Program-made: the position numbers and the translations under genes
NCBI GenBank assembly: GCA_039908535.1
Contig: JAMOAW010000023.1
Span: forward strand, 1 to 64,000
DNA: 64,000 nucleotides
Direction of reading: 5' to 3'
From: JAMOAW01 sp039908535
Lineage (GTDB): Bacteria; Pseudomonadota; Magnetococcia; Magnetococcales; JADFZT01
The notes under the pieces: model-generated
What the model was told of the DNA's origin: nothing
The model's input: the letters and a program-made list of their open reading frames with translations, nothing else
Database searches by the model: none
Shown: one piece after another, positions 49,630 to 57,993 of the stretch
How positions within the stretch are numbered: position 1 is the first letter of the stretch
Layout of the letters: each line of letters begins with the position of its first letter

Positions 49630-49772
49630 GATGGAAAAATAAAAATTAAGACCTTGGGGGGCGGAGAACCGCCCCCCAATCCCCCCACCCTTTTTTTTTA
49701 ATTTTTAAAAAAAAAGAGGGGGTCTGGGGGATTCATCCCCCAGGGTTTTGATTTTAATTTATATTTTCCATA
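49630..49772 (-). repeat. Family A repeat, reverse orientation
   Basis: Reads GGAAAAATAAAAATTAAGACCTTGGGGGGCGG, hairpin, CCCCCCACCC and a T run, A run with GAGGGGGTC, the hairpin GGGGGATTCATCCCCC and GGGTTTTGATTT. It sits in the gap between the NodI-like gene and the Rpn gene. Confidence 0.9.
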
Positions 49773-49783
49773 CGGACGTGCGA

Positions 49784-50722
49784 TCATACGGTGAACACAT
49801 CTTCCAATGAATTGGCAAAAAGAAGCTTTTTACTCCACCTTCCAAGAAGTTCTCTATCCGCTTTCTTGATTTTTTCCGTCACTGACTGGGCAACTGGACC
49901 AAATTTATACTCAAGCAACTCAAGTAGTAGTGCCACTTCACCCTCCTGGCGGCCCTCCTGGCGGCCCTCCTGGCGGCCCTCCAGTTTGCCAAAACCATAG
50001 GTGGATTCTACCATGCTGGCTTGATAATGCAGATCCTCCTTATAAAATTCATAAGAGAGTCGTTCAGGTTTGGGAAGTTTTAAAATATCGAGTTGTTCCT
50101 TGGCTTTCATAAGGCCACGAGCGGTAAAATCTTCTCGAATCTCCTCATTTTTAAGAAAATAGATCCATTCATCTAACGTATCTCGTGCGATATTGTTAAA
50201 ATTATTAACCTTAATCAGATAATATTCAGGGAAGAGGGCAGGTATCGAGTCGCGATGAAACATGGCCTTTTGACCGGCACTGAGGTTTAACTCATCGTTG
50301 GTATGTAAGCCTTTAAAAATGGTTGAGCCTCGATAAATATAATCACTACCCTGTCCTAAGTCGAAATAGAGAATGCTCACAGAGATCGCCTTCACAATAC
50401 GAGAGTAGGGTTCTCCTTCTGCAAGATGTTCGGTAATGACTTTGGCCGTACCAAACAAAAGACGTTGCAAATAATCCATTTCCCGTTCGTACTGAATTTC
50501 AATGAGAATCACTTCATCTTGATTATTCCTTACTTTGAGATCCACTTTGTTTTGTTTGTCACGAAGGAAATTTTTGTTGCTTTCGCTTTCTAAAACCTCC
50601 AGGATAGATACCTCCTCTTTGAGAAGTTCGCTTAAGAAACCTTCCAATATTTCAAAGTTGGCTTTACTGCGCAAAAGTCGTTTTAGGGCCCAATCAAAGC
50701 TGATTAACTGACGTTGTTTCAT
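49784..50722 (-). CDS. Rpn/PD-(D/E)XK nuclease family protein
   Basis: From the ATG at 50722 the protein has 312 residues. The N-terminal nuclease fold shows FDWALKRLLR, a DLKV...ILIEIQ core (Asp and Glu-x-Gln as in the PD-(D/E)XK family) and the LQRLLFGTAKVITEHL segment typical of Rpn/PDDEXK transposase-like proteins. A tandem EGRQ repeat (about 258-270) is followed by a helical tail. Members promote recombination or act as abortive-infection effectors. It is flanked by a family A repeat on one side and a family B2 MITE on the other, consistent with transfer as part of a mobile cassette. Confidence 0.85.
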   Translation of the reverse strand: MKQRQLISFDWALKRLLRSKANFEILEGFLSELLKEEVSILEVLESESNKNFLRDKQNKVDLKVRNNQDEVILIEIQYEREMDYLQRLLFGTAKVITEHLAEGEPYSRIVKAISVSILYFDLGQGSDYIYRGSTIFKGLHTNDELNLSAGQKAMFHRDSIPALFPEYYLIKVNNFNNIARDTLDEWIYFLKNEEIREDFTARGLMKAKEQLDILKLPKPERLSYEFYKEDLHYQASMVESTYGFGKLEGRQEGRQEGRQEGEVALLLELLEYKFGPVAQSVTEKIKKADRELLGRWSKKLLFANSLEDVFTV

Positions 50723-50749
50723 TTTTTGTGTGACCTCTGAAAAAAAGAT

Positions 50750-50933
50750 GTAACCGTTCAGATAAAAAAAATCAAAAACAAGACCTTGGGGGATTGCATC
50801 CCCCAACCCCCCCTGCTATTTGAAGAAAGCAAAACCGAATTCAAAAGCAAAAGCAAAGTCAAAAGCAAAGTCAAAAACAAAACCCTGGGGGCAATCCCCC
50901 AGACCCCTTTTTTTTTAATAGATGAACGGTTAC
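50750..50933. mobile_element. Family B2 MITE-like element (GTAACCGTTCA ends)
   Basis: The 184-bp element has perfect 11-bp terminal inverted repeats (GTAACCGTTCA and TGAACGGTTAC). The interior has TTGGGGGATTGCATCCCCCAA, TGCTATTTGAAGAAAGCAAA, several AAAAGC/AAAGTC repeats and CTGGGGGCAATCCCCCAG. It lies upstream of the Rpn gene; no flanking duplication is seen. Confidence 0.85.
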
Positions 50934-50952
50934 TGGACAAAATCCAGGCGCA

Positions 50953-52281
50953 TTAATTGTGATCGCGATTAAACAGGGTATACTCTCCCTGCATCCAAAC
51001 GGGTTTTAAATCCACTTCCTGACCCTCTTTATCCAAAATATCAAGCTTCTCAGCTTCTGTGGTGATGGTGTGAACATCGGCATCCAAGCGATCATGCAAT
51101 TTTTCGGACATGGACTGTGCCCCATGGGCCATTCCTTTATAGGCTCCTAAATTATCAAAATACCACATTTCAAAATAATCTCGTTCAATTTTTCCCACAT
51201 TATAAAAGGCTGAAGCTTGTCCTTCATAAAAACCGATGCGTTCGTATGGAAATAATCGGGCTAAAAAATCCATGGGATAGAGCGGCCGTTCCTTTGCCCG
51301 AGGGCGCAATTTGTCGTTGCGGCGCAAAGTCTTGAGCAATTGCTCCACGCCATAGAGTTTTTTCCAAGCCGATTGGCGTTCATCGTCAAGTTTTTGAAAA
51401 AAAATTTGAGCCGTCTCTGGTGGATGACAGTCGGCACATACCGCCTGCCAACGTTTGCGCTTGATGCTGTTTTCTGCCGTGCGTGGGTTGATCTGGCGAG
51501 TGCCAAATTTCCACACCGACTTGTCTGCCACTTGGTGCAACCCCTCGCGCATGTGACAATAGGCACAGGTTGGAATAAGATAATTCCCTTTGCGCAACGG
51601 CTTGTTCCATGCCCATGCACGCCCCTCCTTTTGATAACGTTGACCATGAGAAGAGGCAAAATAGGCATCGGCATCGGGATGGGGGGGGCCGTTGTGGCAG
51701 GTCAAGCAGGCCTCTGGACGCCGGGCCTCGGCCGGATCAAATCGGTGGCGGCTATGGCAAGAGTCGCATTTGGTCGCTACCGAATGACATTGCAGACAAG
51801 AGGTTACTTCGGCCTTGGGTTTGTCGGCAAAATGTTTGCTGTCCACCGCCCGTTCCATGGCCAGAGCGTGGCTGGGGAAACCATATTTTTTTTCCTCTTC
51901 CATCTCGTTTAGGCGTTGCGGATGACATGCGCCGCAATTTTTTGGGGTAGGAAAAGAGAGTTTTTGGTGATCGTTGCCATGACACGCTGAACAAAAAACC
52001 GGTTTCTCACTTTGGGCGTGACGACTGGCGCGCCAATCGTTGACAATGCCAGGGGTCACGATCAGATGACATTCTAAACAAGCCTCTCCCTTGAATACCC
52101 CCTGCACGGGTTCGGTCTCTGGGGTATGTTGGGTTGGATCCCAATATTCATGCATGGGATCTGCGCGCCATTCTTTGCCATATATCCCTGTTCCTTGTCC
52201 CTGTTCCAGTAGTCCAGACCAAACTAACAAAGGCCAAGCAAGCAGCGACAAGACTACCAAGTAGAGATAGGAAATCCGCAT
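50953..52281 (-). CDS. Octaheme c-type cytochrome, hydroxylamine oxidoreductase family
   Basis: The 442-residue exported protein (signal/anchor about 1-25) has eight CXXCH motifs in order: CLECH, CSACH, CGACH, CLQCH, CDSCH, CLTCH, CAYCH, CADCH. The C-terminal helix-rich region (SAFYNVGKIERDYFEMWYFDNLGAYKGMAHG) fits the HAO/octaheme reductase fold. The organism need not oxidise ammonia: related proteins reduce nitrite or hydroxylamine, and one group pairs with membrane electron donors. Its start lies inside the end of the NapH-like Fe-S gene (28-bp overlap), so the pair is one unit. Whether it reduces or oxidises nitrogen compounds cannot be told from the sequence. Confidence 0.82.
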   Translation of the reverse strand: MRISYLYLVVLSLLAWPLLVWSGLLEQGQGTGIYGKEWRADPMHEYWDPTQHTPETEPVQGVFKGEACLECHLIVTPGIVNDWRASRHAQSEKPVFCSACHGNDHQKLSFPTPKNCGACHPQRLNEMEEEKKYGFPSHALAMERAVDSKHFADKPKAEVTSCLQCHSVATKCDSCHSRHRFDPAEARRPEACLTCHNGPPHPDADAYFASSHGQRYQKEGRAWAWNKPLRKGNYLIPTCAYCHMREGLHQVADKSVWKFGTRQINPRTAENSIKRKRWQAVCADCHPPETAQIFFQKLDDERQSAWKKLYGVEQLLKTLRRNDKLRPRAKERPLYPMDFLARLFPYERIGFYEGQASAFYNVGKIERDYFEMWYFDNLGAYKGMAHGAQSMSEKLHDRLDADVHTITTEAEKLDILDKEGQEVDLKPVWMQGEYTLFNRDHN

Positions 52282-53423
52282 AACACCCCTAAATTTTGGA
52301 TTAATTCGGCACCGCTACCCACGCGTCCAGAATAATACCACGCGCCCACTATGGCACTGGTCAATCCTAAAGCAAATAAGAGCATCCCCCAAAAAAAACG
52401 TGGCTCTCCCAGTTGGGCCGATTGACGCAAATAATTGCGATTTTGCTGTAGCGATGGCTTGGTTAGATTGCGTAGATCGTGAAAGGCCAAACTGTTGGTG
52501 GGACACTCGGTGATGCAGCGTCCGCAGCCCATACATTCGGTCGTATTGATTGTACCCTTGCTCAGCCCCAGTTGCCAAACTGGAATGGCCATATCGCACA
52601 CCTTTTCGCATAAGCCGCATTGATTGCAGGTGTGAGCGGTATATTGAATATGAAACAACCCAATTTTATTCAAAACCCCAAACGTCGCCCCATATGGACA
52701 AAGAAAACGACAATAGCCTCGGTTTCCGATCCAAGGGGAGAGGAGTAAGCTTATAAAATAGGGCAAGGCCACTATCATGCCAAAAAAGCCTAAATATCCG
52801 ACCGTTGTATCGTTAGCCGGGGTGGTCATAGCCCACATGGCCACCAGATAGAGAACAAACCAAATCCATTTTAAATGCCGTAATCGCCAAGCCCATAAAT
52901 GGCGTGGCAGATGCTCTTTGTGTCGAAATGGAAAGCCAACCACCTCGCGGATGCCCACACAAGGACAATTCCAACCACAGATGATGCGTCGACCAAAAAG
53001 AAAAACCATGATCAATACAAGAAAAAAACTGAGTGTTCCAGGGGTATGCAAGGAGGGAAAGGCGGGTAGTGCGCCAAGATAGCCTATATACGGTTCAATA
53101 AAAGGAAACAACCAAGGTATCAACCACCACCATACCACCACATTGGCTACCAGCCAAATCAATCGTTTGCGGGTGTAGGGGTTTTGCTCAGCGGTGAGAC
53201 GCCAGAGACCAAAAATTAAAATGATGATGTATTCGGTATAACGATTGAGCCAAAGGGGAGTATTAAACTGAAAGAACCAAACTTCATTAAGCCAACCAAG
53301 AAAAGCCCAGGTAAATGCCAACAGGGCCAGCCATTTGACCCATAAAGGATAACGACCCGCTAAAGAGGATTGTCGGTTGATGGGGATCATTTTGGGCAAT
53401 CTGGGATTTCTATTCATAAACAT
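52254..53423 (-). CDS. NapH/NosR-like membrane polyferredoxin
   Basis: From the ATG at 53423 the protein has 389 residues: about five to six membrane helices, a CGWNCPC motif, CRFLCP and two ferredoxin motifs (CNQCGLCEKVC and CMGCGRCITEC). This is the layout of NapH-type quinol dehydrogenases, which pass electrons to periplasmic reductases. It overlaps the octaheme cytochrome by 28 bp and is the likely electron donor to it. An ATG at 53417 is a second possible start. Confidence 0.87.
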   Translation of the reverse strand: MFMNRNPRLPKMIPINRQSSLAGRYPLWVKWLALLAFTWAFLGWLNEVWFFQFNTPLWLNRYTEYIIILIFGLWRLTAEQNPYTRKRLIWLVANVVVWWWLIPWLFPFIEPYIGYLGALPAFPSLHTPGTLSFFLVLIMVFLFGRRIICGWNCPCVGIREVVGFPFRHKEHLPRHLWAWRLRHLKWIWFVLYLVAMWAMTTPANDTTVGYLGFFGMIVALPYFISLLLSPWIGNRGYCRFLCPYGATFGVLNKIGLFHIQYTAHTCNQCGLCEKVCDMAIPVWQLGLSKGTINTTECMGCGRCITECPTNSLAFHDLRNLTKPSLQQNRNYLRQSAQLGEPRFFWGMLLFALGLTSAIVGAWYYSGRVGSGAELIQNLGVLCGFPISTW

Positions 53424-53463
53424 GCATCCAATCAAAAAAAGGTACTCGTTGTACTCGATGTTC

Positions 53464-53669
53464 GGTACCATTACACTTAACCGTGGTCGTCTGTTTTTTG
53501 ATTTTATTATTTAAAAAAAAGGGGGCTGGGGGATTGCCCCCAGGTTTTTGCTTTTGATTTTGCTTTTGACCTCGGTTTTGCTTCCTTCAAAAAGCAGGGG
53601 GATTGGGGGATGCAATCCCCCAAGGTCTTGACTTTGCTTTTTGTTCAGGCACGCGTTCATCGTCCACAC
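53464..53669. mobile_element. Family B1 MITE-like element, one end lost
   Basis: Starts GGTACCATTACACTTAACCG (matching the right terminal repeat of the copy at 18370) and carries the core hairpins in reverse order: CTGGGGGATTGCCCCCAG and TTGGGGGATGCAATCCCCCAA. It ends in TCGTCCACACT, part of the other terminal repeat, just where the DUF2892 gene ends. Confidence 0.82.
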
Positions 53670-53852
53670 TCATGAACAGGTATTGAGACCAAAAAGAGGA
53701 TAAAAGGGGCAAAATTTGAATATTCCCGTAAGTAAAGGAATCACCCCGATCCAACCAAAGGGAGTTTTGGGACCGATAAATACCAGTGCGATAAGAACTA
53801 TGCCCACGACAACCCGAAAAATCCGATCTAATCCGCCAACATTTGCTTTCAT
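53670..53852 (-). CDS. DUF2892 small membrane protein
   Basis: The 60-residue protein has two short membrane helices and the family pattern NVGGLDRIFRVVVGIVL, PFGWIGVIPLLTG and CPFYPLFGLNTC. DUF2892 proteins often neighbour sulfurtransferases, and a rhodanese gene lies about 230 bp further on. The stop TGA (53670-53672) coincides with the end of a family B element. Confidence 0.85.
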   Translation of the reverse strand: MKANVGGLDRIFRVVVGIVLIALVFIGPKTPFGWIGVIPLLTGIFKFCPFYPLFGLNTCS

Positions 53853-53883
53853 TTTATGACCCTTTTTATGATTTGAAAAGTTT

Positions 53884-54031
53884 AGGACATAATGCCCTTG
53901 CGGGCAAAAAAATCAAAGGCCAACCCCTGGGGGATGAATCCCCCAGCCCCCCTCTTTTTTTTAAAAATTAAAAGAAAAGGGTGGGGGGGATTGGGGGGCG
54001 GTTCTCCGCCCCCCAAGGTCTTTATGTTTGT
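53884..54031 (+). repeat. Family A repeat
   Basis: Starts GGACATAATGCCCTTGCGGGCA; complete with CTGGGGGATGAATCCCCCAG, the T and A runs and GGGGGGCGGTTCTCCGCCCCCC. It lies between the DUF2892 gene and the rhodanese gene. Confidence 0.92.
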
Positions 54032-54078
54032 TTAGGGCGAAAAAATGAAAATTAGTTCCCAAAAAAAACTTAAAAAAT

Positions 54079-54558
54079 TTAAACCAACTGACGCAAGGCT
54101 GGATCTGGGGAATGGGAGAGCAATCGATCGGCAATTTGTCGAAATTGGGCAAAGGAGGTGTCGCGGTTGGTTAATTTTTTCATAAGTTTTATGGCCATCA
54201 TATCCCGTGTGGCAGGATTTTCGTAGGGGTGATGGGCCAATAAATGGGTGACAAATTCTAAATAGCCGACCATGCCTCCCTCTAAAGACATCACTTGATA
54301 TTTTTTTGAGAAGCTTTTACGTAATAATTCTGTACCATCCCCTTTGGAACAATAGAGAACCACCTGTCGTTCCAATAATTTGGAATGATATTTTTCTTCA
54401 AATTTTTTTGTTTTTTCCATTAAATCAATGATATAAAATGAGTGTGAATTGGGGATTGCGGGATCATATTCGGAGGCACCACGGGTATCAATTAAAAATA
54501 ATTCTTGATGTTGGGCAAATAATTCTTGAACAGTGAAGCGATTTTTGTATCCAAACAT
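54079..54558 (-). CDS. Rhodanese-like domain protein
   Basis: The 159-residue protein has a single rhodanese-like domain (about 5-100): FTVQELFAQHQELFLIDTRGASEYDPAIPNS and VVLYCSKGDGTELLRKSF, with the active Cys in YCSKGDGT. The loop is one residue different from the usual C-x4-R loop. A C-terminal helical region (105-159) is unassigned. It should carry sulfane sulfur, in line with a sulfur-oxidising life and the neighbouring DUF2892 gene. Confidence 0.82.
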   Translation of the reverse strand: MFGYKNRFTVQELFAQHQELFLIDTRGASEYDPAIPNSHSFYIIDLMEKTKKFEEKYHSKLLERQVVLYCSKGDGTELLRKSFSKKYQVMSLEGGMVGYLEFVTHLLAHHPYENPATRDMMAIKLMKKLTNRDTSFAQFRQIADRLLSHSPDPALRQLV

Positions 54559-54589
54559 GACCTTGCCTGATGATTTCTGTAGCTGAGAA

Positions 54590-55010
54590 CATGATGCCCT
54601 TCGGGCAAAAAATAAAAATTAAAGGCAAAACCTTGGGGGATGAATCCCCCAAACCCCCTCTTTTTTTTAAGAATTGAAAAAGAAGGGTGGGGGGGATTGG
54701 GGGGCGGTTCTCCGCCCCCCAAGGTCTTGATTTTTATTTTTCCGATACATGAACATAAAGCCCTGCGGGCAAAAAAAATTAAAGGCCAAACCCTGGGGGA
54801 TGAATCCCCCAGCCCCCCTCTTTTTTTTAAGAATTAAAAAGAAAGGGTGGGGGCGGTTCTCCGCCCCCCAAGGTCTTAATTTTTATTCTTCCGATACATG
54901 AACATAAAGCCCTGCGGGCAAAAGAAAAATCAAAAGCCAAACCCTGGGGGATGAATCCCCCAGCCCCCCTCTTTTTTTTGATTTTTTTTAAAAAAAAAGA
55001 GGGGGGGATG
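54590..55010 (+). repeat. Tandem array of three family A units
   Basis: Units begin at about 54590, 54751 and 54900, giving periods of about 160 and 149 bp. Each starts ACATRATGCCC/GAACATAAAGCCC with the small GCCC-GGGC hairpin. The second lacks the GATTGG piece. The third ends in an inverted centre (CCCCCCTC and T run, then A run and GAGGGGGGG) without its right half. The array abuts the stop of the FTR1 gene. Confidence 0.92.
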
Positions 55011-55014
55011 TTTT

Positions 55015-56214
55015 TTAGGCCGGAACGGCTTTGCCATTGGCGCGGCGTTTGGCGTAGATCCATACAATACCCAAAAGAGCTGGAATCAACAAGAGCGCTT
55101 GCACGCCGATACTCTCCCAGGTGGGGAAAAATCCAAGCCAAGGGATGCTGGGCATGTGGGTAACAGAGGTAATAGAAACCCAACCCGCACCTTGTAACTC
55201 CAGTATGCCACGTCCAGCAAAACTGATGGCTAAATAATAGAGCAAAATAGCCGTTGCTGCAAAGAAAGGACCAATGGGCAAACGCATGGAGATGCCTCGC
55301 ATGGCCCATATTAATCCTAACAACGCGATACACGCTACAAAGATGCCTAAAAATATGGCATTCGTTTGGCCTTGCGCTTGCCCCATCAAGGCGCGATAAA
55401 ACAAAATGGTCTCGGCTCCTTCCCGGTAGACAGCTAGAAAGGCGGCAAAGCCCAAAGAAAACAGCTCTCCACGTCCGATAGCTTGGTTGATTTTATCGCG
55501 AATATATTGTTGCCAGCGGGTAGATTCCCGTTTGGAGATCAACCAGTAACTGACATAAAAAAGCACGACAGAGGCAATCAGCATGGTGATGCCTTCCATC
55601 GCCTCTTGTGCGGCACCTGTTAATTTTAAAAAACTAAGAAGCCAGGCGGTTAAAACGCTGAGAGCCAAAGCCATACCAACGCCTTGATAGATTACCGGCA
55701 GTTTTTCTACCGCACCGATCTTACGTAGATAAGAGGTGAGAGCCGTTACGACCAAAATAGCCTCAAACCCTTCACGCAATAAGATCAAAAACGATTGAAT
55801 TAAAATGGCGATAAATCCCTCTTCGCCATTACTATGTTTTTGCACGGTGATTTGCAACGCGGTTTTAAATTCTGTCCAGGAGGCTTGTACTTCAATGACG
55901 CTCTCGCCTTTTTTGGTTTTTCCAACGACTTTTCCCAGCATGGATTCCAGTTGTGATTTGCGGTCTGGATCCTTGATTCCAATGGCCTTTTCCAGTCCAC
56001 TGGCTTCAAAGACATCGAAATAGAGAGAGGAAAAAGCTTCCGAGCTTTTATCTCCCTCTGCTGGATTATAGGCCGCCACCAAAAGATCCCCCTGCCGAAT
56101 CAGTTCGGTTGCACTTTTCTCTATGTTGACCTCTTCTGCTGCTTGTCCGCTATATGGAAAAGTAGAAAAGATCAGATAAATGATGAACAAAAACAACCAA
56201 TTGCTTTTCATCAA
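55015..56214 (-). CDS. FTR1-family iron permease with a periplasmic N-terminal domain
   Basis: The 399-residue protein has a signal peptide (about 1-25), an N-terminal helical domain (about 28-130) and seven membrane helices (about 135-390). The family iron-binding motifs REGFE (about 153) and REGAE (about 262) are both present. This is the bacterial EfeU/FTR1 type, which imports ferric or ferrous iron across the inner membrane. The N-terminal domain resembles the separate protein encoded upstream at 56241, which suggests the pair handles iron together. High iron demand for magnetite makes this a plausible supplier. Its TAA stop lies next to the repeat array. Confidence 0.9.
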   Translation of the reverse strand: MMKSNWLFLFIIYLIFSTFPYSGQAAEEVNIEKSATELIRQGDLLVAAYNPAEGDKSSEAFSSLYFDVFEASGLEKAIGIKDPDRKSQLESMLGKVVGKTKKGESVIEVQASWTEFKTALQITVQKHSNGEEGFIAILIQSFLILLREGFEAILVVTALTSYLRKIGAVEKLPVIYQGVGMALALSVLTAWLLSFLKLTGAAQEAMEGITMLIASVVLFYVSYWLISKRESTRWQQYIRDKINQAIGRGELFSLGFAAFLAVYREGAETILFYRALMGQAQGQTNAIFLGIFVACIALLGLIWAMRGISMRLPIGPFFAATAILLYYLAISFAGRGILELQGAGWVSITSVTHMPSIPWLGFFPTWESIGVQALLLIPALLGIVWIYAKRRANGKAVPA

Positions 56215-56240
56215 TCAACCCTTTGCTTCGACCAAAAAGG

Positions 56241-56648
56241 TTATTTGGCAACGCCTGCCGCATCCAATTTTTTGCCATCCTCAAGAAGCGTGTCACTTAA
56301 TGTTTTGACCATAGCAGAGATCTCTTCTGGTTTGGCATTCTCTTTCATGGCTTTGCGGATATCTCCAAAACTATCTTCTACCTCTTCGGCATGTTCTGGA
56401 CCCATATTTTTTTTGAGGGCATCTTCTAATTTTTCAGCCTCCATAACGCTAAAATAGACCTCTTGGATTGTTTTGGCTCCCTTATCTGCTTCACCAGCGC
56501 GATAGAGGGCATCCCCTTCATTTAAAGCTTTGACGATTTTTTCAACCACTGGGGACCAAACCGCTGCACCAGCATCAACAGAACCAGAGAGACCCATCAT
56601 GCCGAAAGTTAAAGCCATGGCCAATAAAGAGCTGCGTAACATGTTCAT
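56241..56648 (-). CDS. Periplasmic paralogue of the FTR1 N-terminal domain
   Basis: The 135-residue exported protein (signal about 1-27) is a helical domain. Its blocks GDALYRAGEADKGAKTIQEVYFSVMEAEKLEDALKK line up with GDLLVAAYNPAEGDKSSEAFSSLYFDVFEASGLEKAIG of the FTR1 protein. It is acidic and could bind iron, but no defined site is seen. The start at 56648 follows AAGGAA and lies 26 bp before the FTR1 gene, so the two form one operon. Confidence 0.75.
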   Translation of the reverse strand: MNMLRSSLLAMALTFGMMGLSGSVDAGAAVWSPVVEKIVKALNEGDALYRAGEADKGAKTIQEVYFSVMEAEKLEDALKKNMGPEHAEEVEDSFGDIRKAMKENAKPEEISAMVKTLSDTLLEDGKKLDAAGVAK

Positions 56649-56716
56649 TCTTTTTCCTTGTTATATTATTGAGATCCTAAAAAACACATGATCGTGTTTC
56701 AGTGAAAAAAACTATC

Positions 56717-56741
56717 TTGAATAATAATAGATCTCATTCAA
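56717..56741. promoter_or_regulatory. Inverted repeat upstream of the FTR1 operon
   Basis: TTGAAT and ATTCAA frame AATAATAATAGATCTC-type sequence, a palindrome about 70 bp before the operon start. It partly resembles a Fur box (A/T-rich, GATAATNATTATC pattern). Only position and symmetry support it. Confidence 0.3.
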
Positions 56742-56768
56742 AAATTCAACCTTTTTTGCAATTTTTTT

Positions 56769-56805
56769 TTGATGCCAAGACATCATTCTGCTTTTATACT
56801 ATAAT
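56769..56805 (+). promoter_or_regulatory. Candidate promoter of the livKHMGF operon
   Basis: TATAAT at 56800-56805 is a perfect -10 element about 55 bases before the first start codon. The best -35 match (TTGATG at 56769-56774) is too far away at 25 bases, so the -35 assignment is weak. Confidence 0.35.
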
Positions 56806-56859
56806 AAAAAATACAATGACAATTTATACAAACCAAATCAAAAGGTCTGAGGTCTATCA

Positions 56860-57993
56860 ATGAAAAAAATTGGGGGTACTCTTTTTTTTGCGGCATCTTT
56901 TTTTATGTTGATCGGCTTAAAAATAGTTCAAGCGGGGGAGATTCGGATTGGGGTTGGTGGACCCTTGAGTGGCTCTTATGCGGCTTTTGGGGAGCAACTT
57001 TGGCGGGGGGCTGAACAAGCTGCAATAGATATCAATGCCGCTGGAGGCATCCATGGCGATAAAATTCAACTTTTTAAAGGCGATGATGCCTGTGAACCCA
57101 AACAGGCGGTGGCGGTGGCCAATCGTTTGGTGGATTTTGATCATGTGCAGGTGGTGATCGGTCACTTTTGTTCCTCTTCTACCATGCCCGCTTCCGAAGT
57201 GTATGCCGATGCTGGAGTCTTGATGATCACACCAGCCTCTACCAATCCCATGGTAACCGAGCGTGGTCTGCCCACGGTTTTTCGTACTTGCGGGCGCGAC
57301 GATCAACAAGGGGCGGTGGGTGCCGATTTTATCGTGCAACAACTCAAAGCTAAAAAAATTGCCGTCCTCCATGACAAAGACACCTATGGCCAAGGATTGG
57401 CCGATGCCATGAAAGCGCGACTCTATGAACTGGGAGGCAAAGAGGTGCTTTACGACGGTATCACCAGAGGCGAAAAAGATTTTAACGCTTTGGTCACCAA
57501 ACTCAAATCCCTGCATGTGGATGCCGTCTATTTCGGTGGTTTGCACAATGAAGCCGGTCCCATGGTTCGACAAATGCGCGAGCAGGGGCTCAACGTCCCC
57601 TTTATCTCTGGGGATGGGATCGTTTCAGAAGATTTTGTCATTGCGGCGGGAGGAGCCCAATATGTTCAGGGGGTCTATATGACCTTTGGGGCCGATTCCC
57701 GTAAAATTCCGTCTGGGGCGCAAGTGGTGGAACGGTTTCGCAGTCAACATTATGAACCCGAGGGATACACCCTTTACTCTTATGCCACGTTGCAATCCAT
57801 TGCCCAGGCCATCACCGCCACGGGCAGTACCGATGGGATAACATTGGCCGATTGGCTGCACAAAAATACGACGCAAACGGTGATGGGGCCAAAAAAATGG
57901 AATGCCAAAGGGGATTTGGAAATTTCTGATTATGTGATGTATCAATGGGATAAACAGGGCAAATATGCCGAAGTTGATATGACTACGCATTGA
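56860..57993 (+). CDS. livK: Branched-chain amino-acid-type ABC substrate-binding protein
   Basis: The 377-residue protein has a signal peptide (about 1-25, ending VQA) and the type I periplasmic binding fold: IRIGVGGPLSGSYAAFGEQLWRGAEQAAIDINAAGG, AVIGHFCSSSTMPASEVYADAGVLMITPAST, VFRTCGRDDQQG and KKIAVLHDKDTYGQGLADAMK. The residues that clamp the amino-acid backbone (Ser/Ser, Thr, Asp/Gly) are in the expected places, but the exact ligand (Leu/Ile/Val, or a related compound such as an amide or urea) cannot be read from the sequence. It is first in the operon. Confidence 0.9.
   Translation: MKKIGGTLFFAASFFMLIGLKIVQAGEIRIGVGGPLSGSYAAFGEQLWRGAEQAAIDINAAGGIHGDKIQLFKGDDACEPKQAVAVANRLVDFDHVQVVIGHFCSSSTMPASEVYADAGVLMITPASTNPMVTERGLPTVFRTCGRDDQQGAVGADFIVQQLKAKKIAVLHDKDTYGQGLADAMKARLYELGGKEVLYDGITRGEKDFNALVTKLKSLHVDAVYFGGLHNEAGPMVRQMREQGLNVPFISGDGIVSEDFVIAAGGAQYVQGVYMTFGADSRKIPSGAQVVERFRSQHYEPEGYTLYSYATLQSIAQAITATGSTDGITLADWLHKNTTQTVMGPKKWNAKGDLEISDYVMYQWDKQGKYAEVDMTTH

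Noticed and set aside
41208..50933. B2 elements as remnants of a complete IS66 element
   Set aside because: The ends resemble IS66-type termini, but no transposase fragment lies inside either copy and no target duplication is visible, so only MITE-like status is supported.
54590..55010. Tandem units near the FTR1 gene as a CRISPR or rRNA-like array
   Set aside because: Units are about 150-160 bp long, nearly identical throughout and match the dispersed family A repeat.
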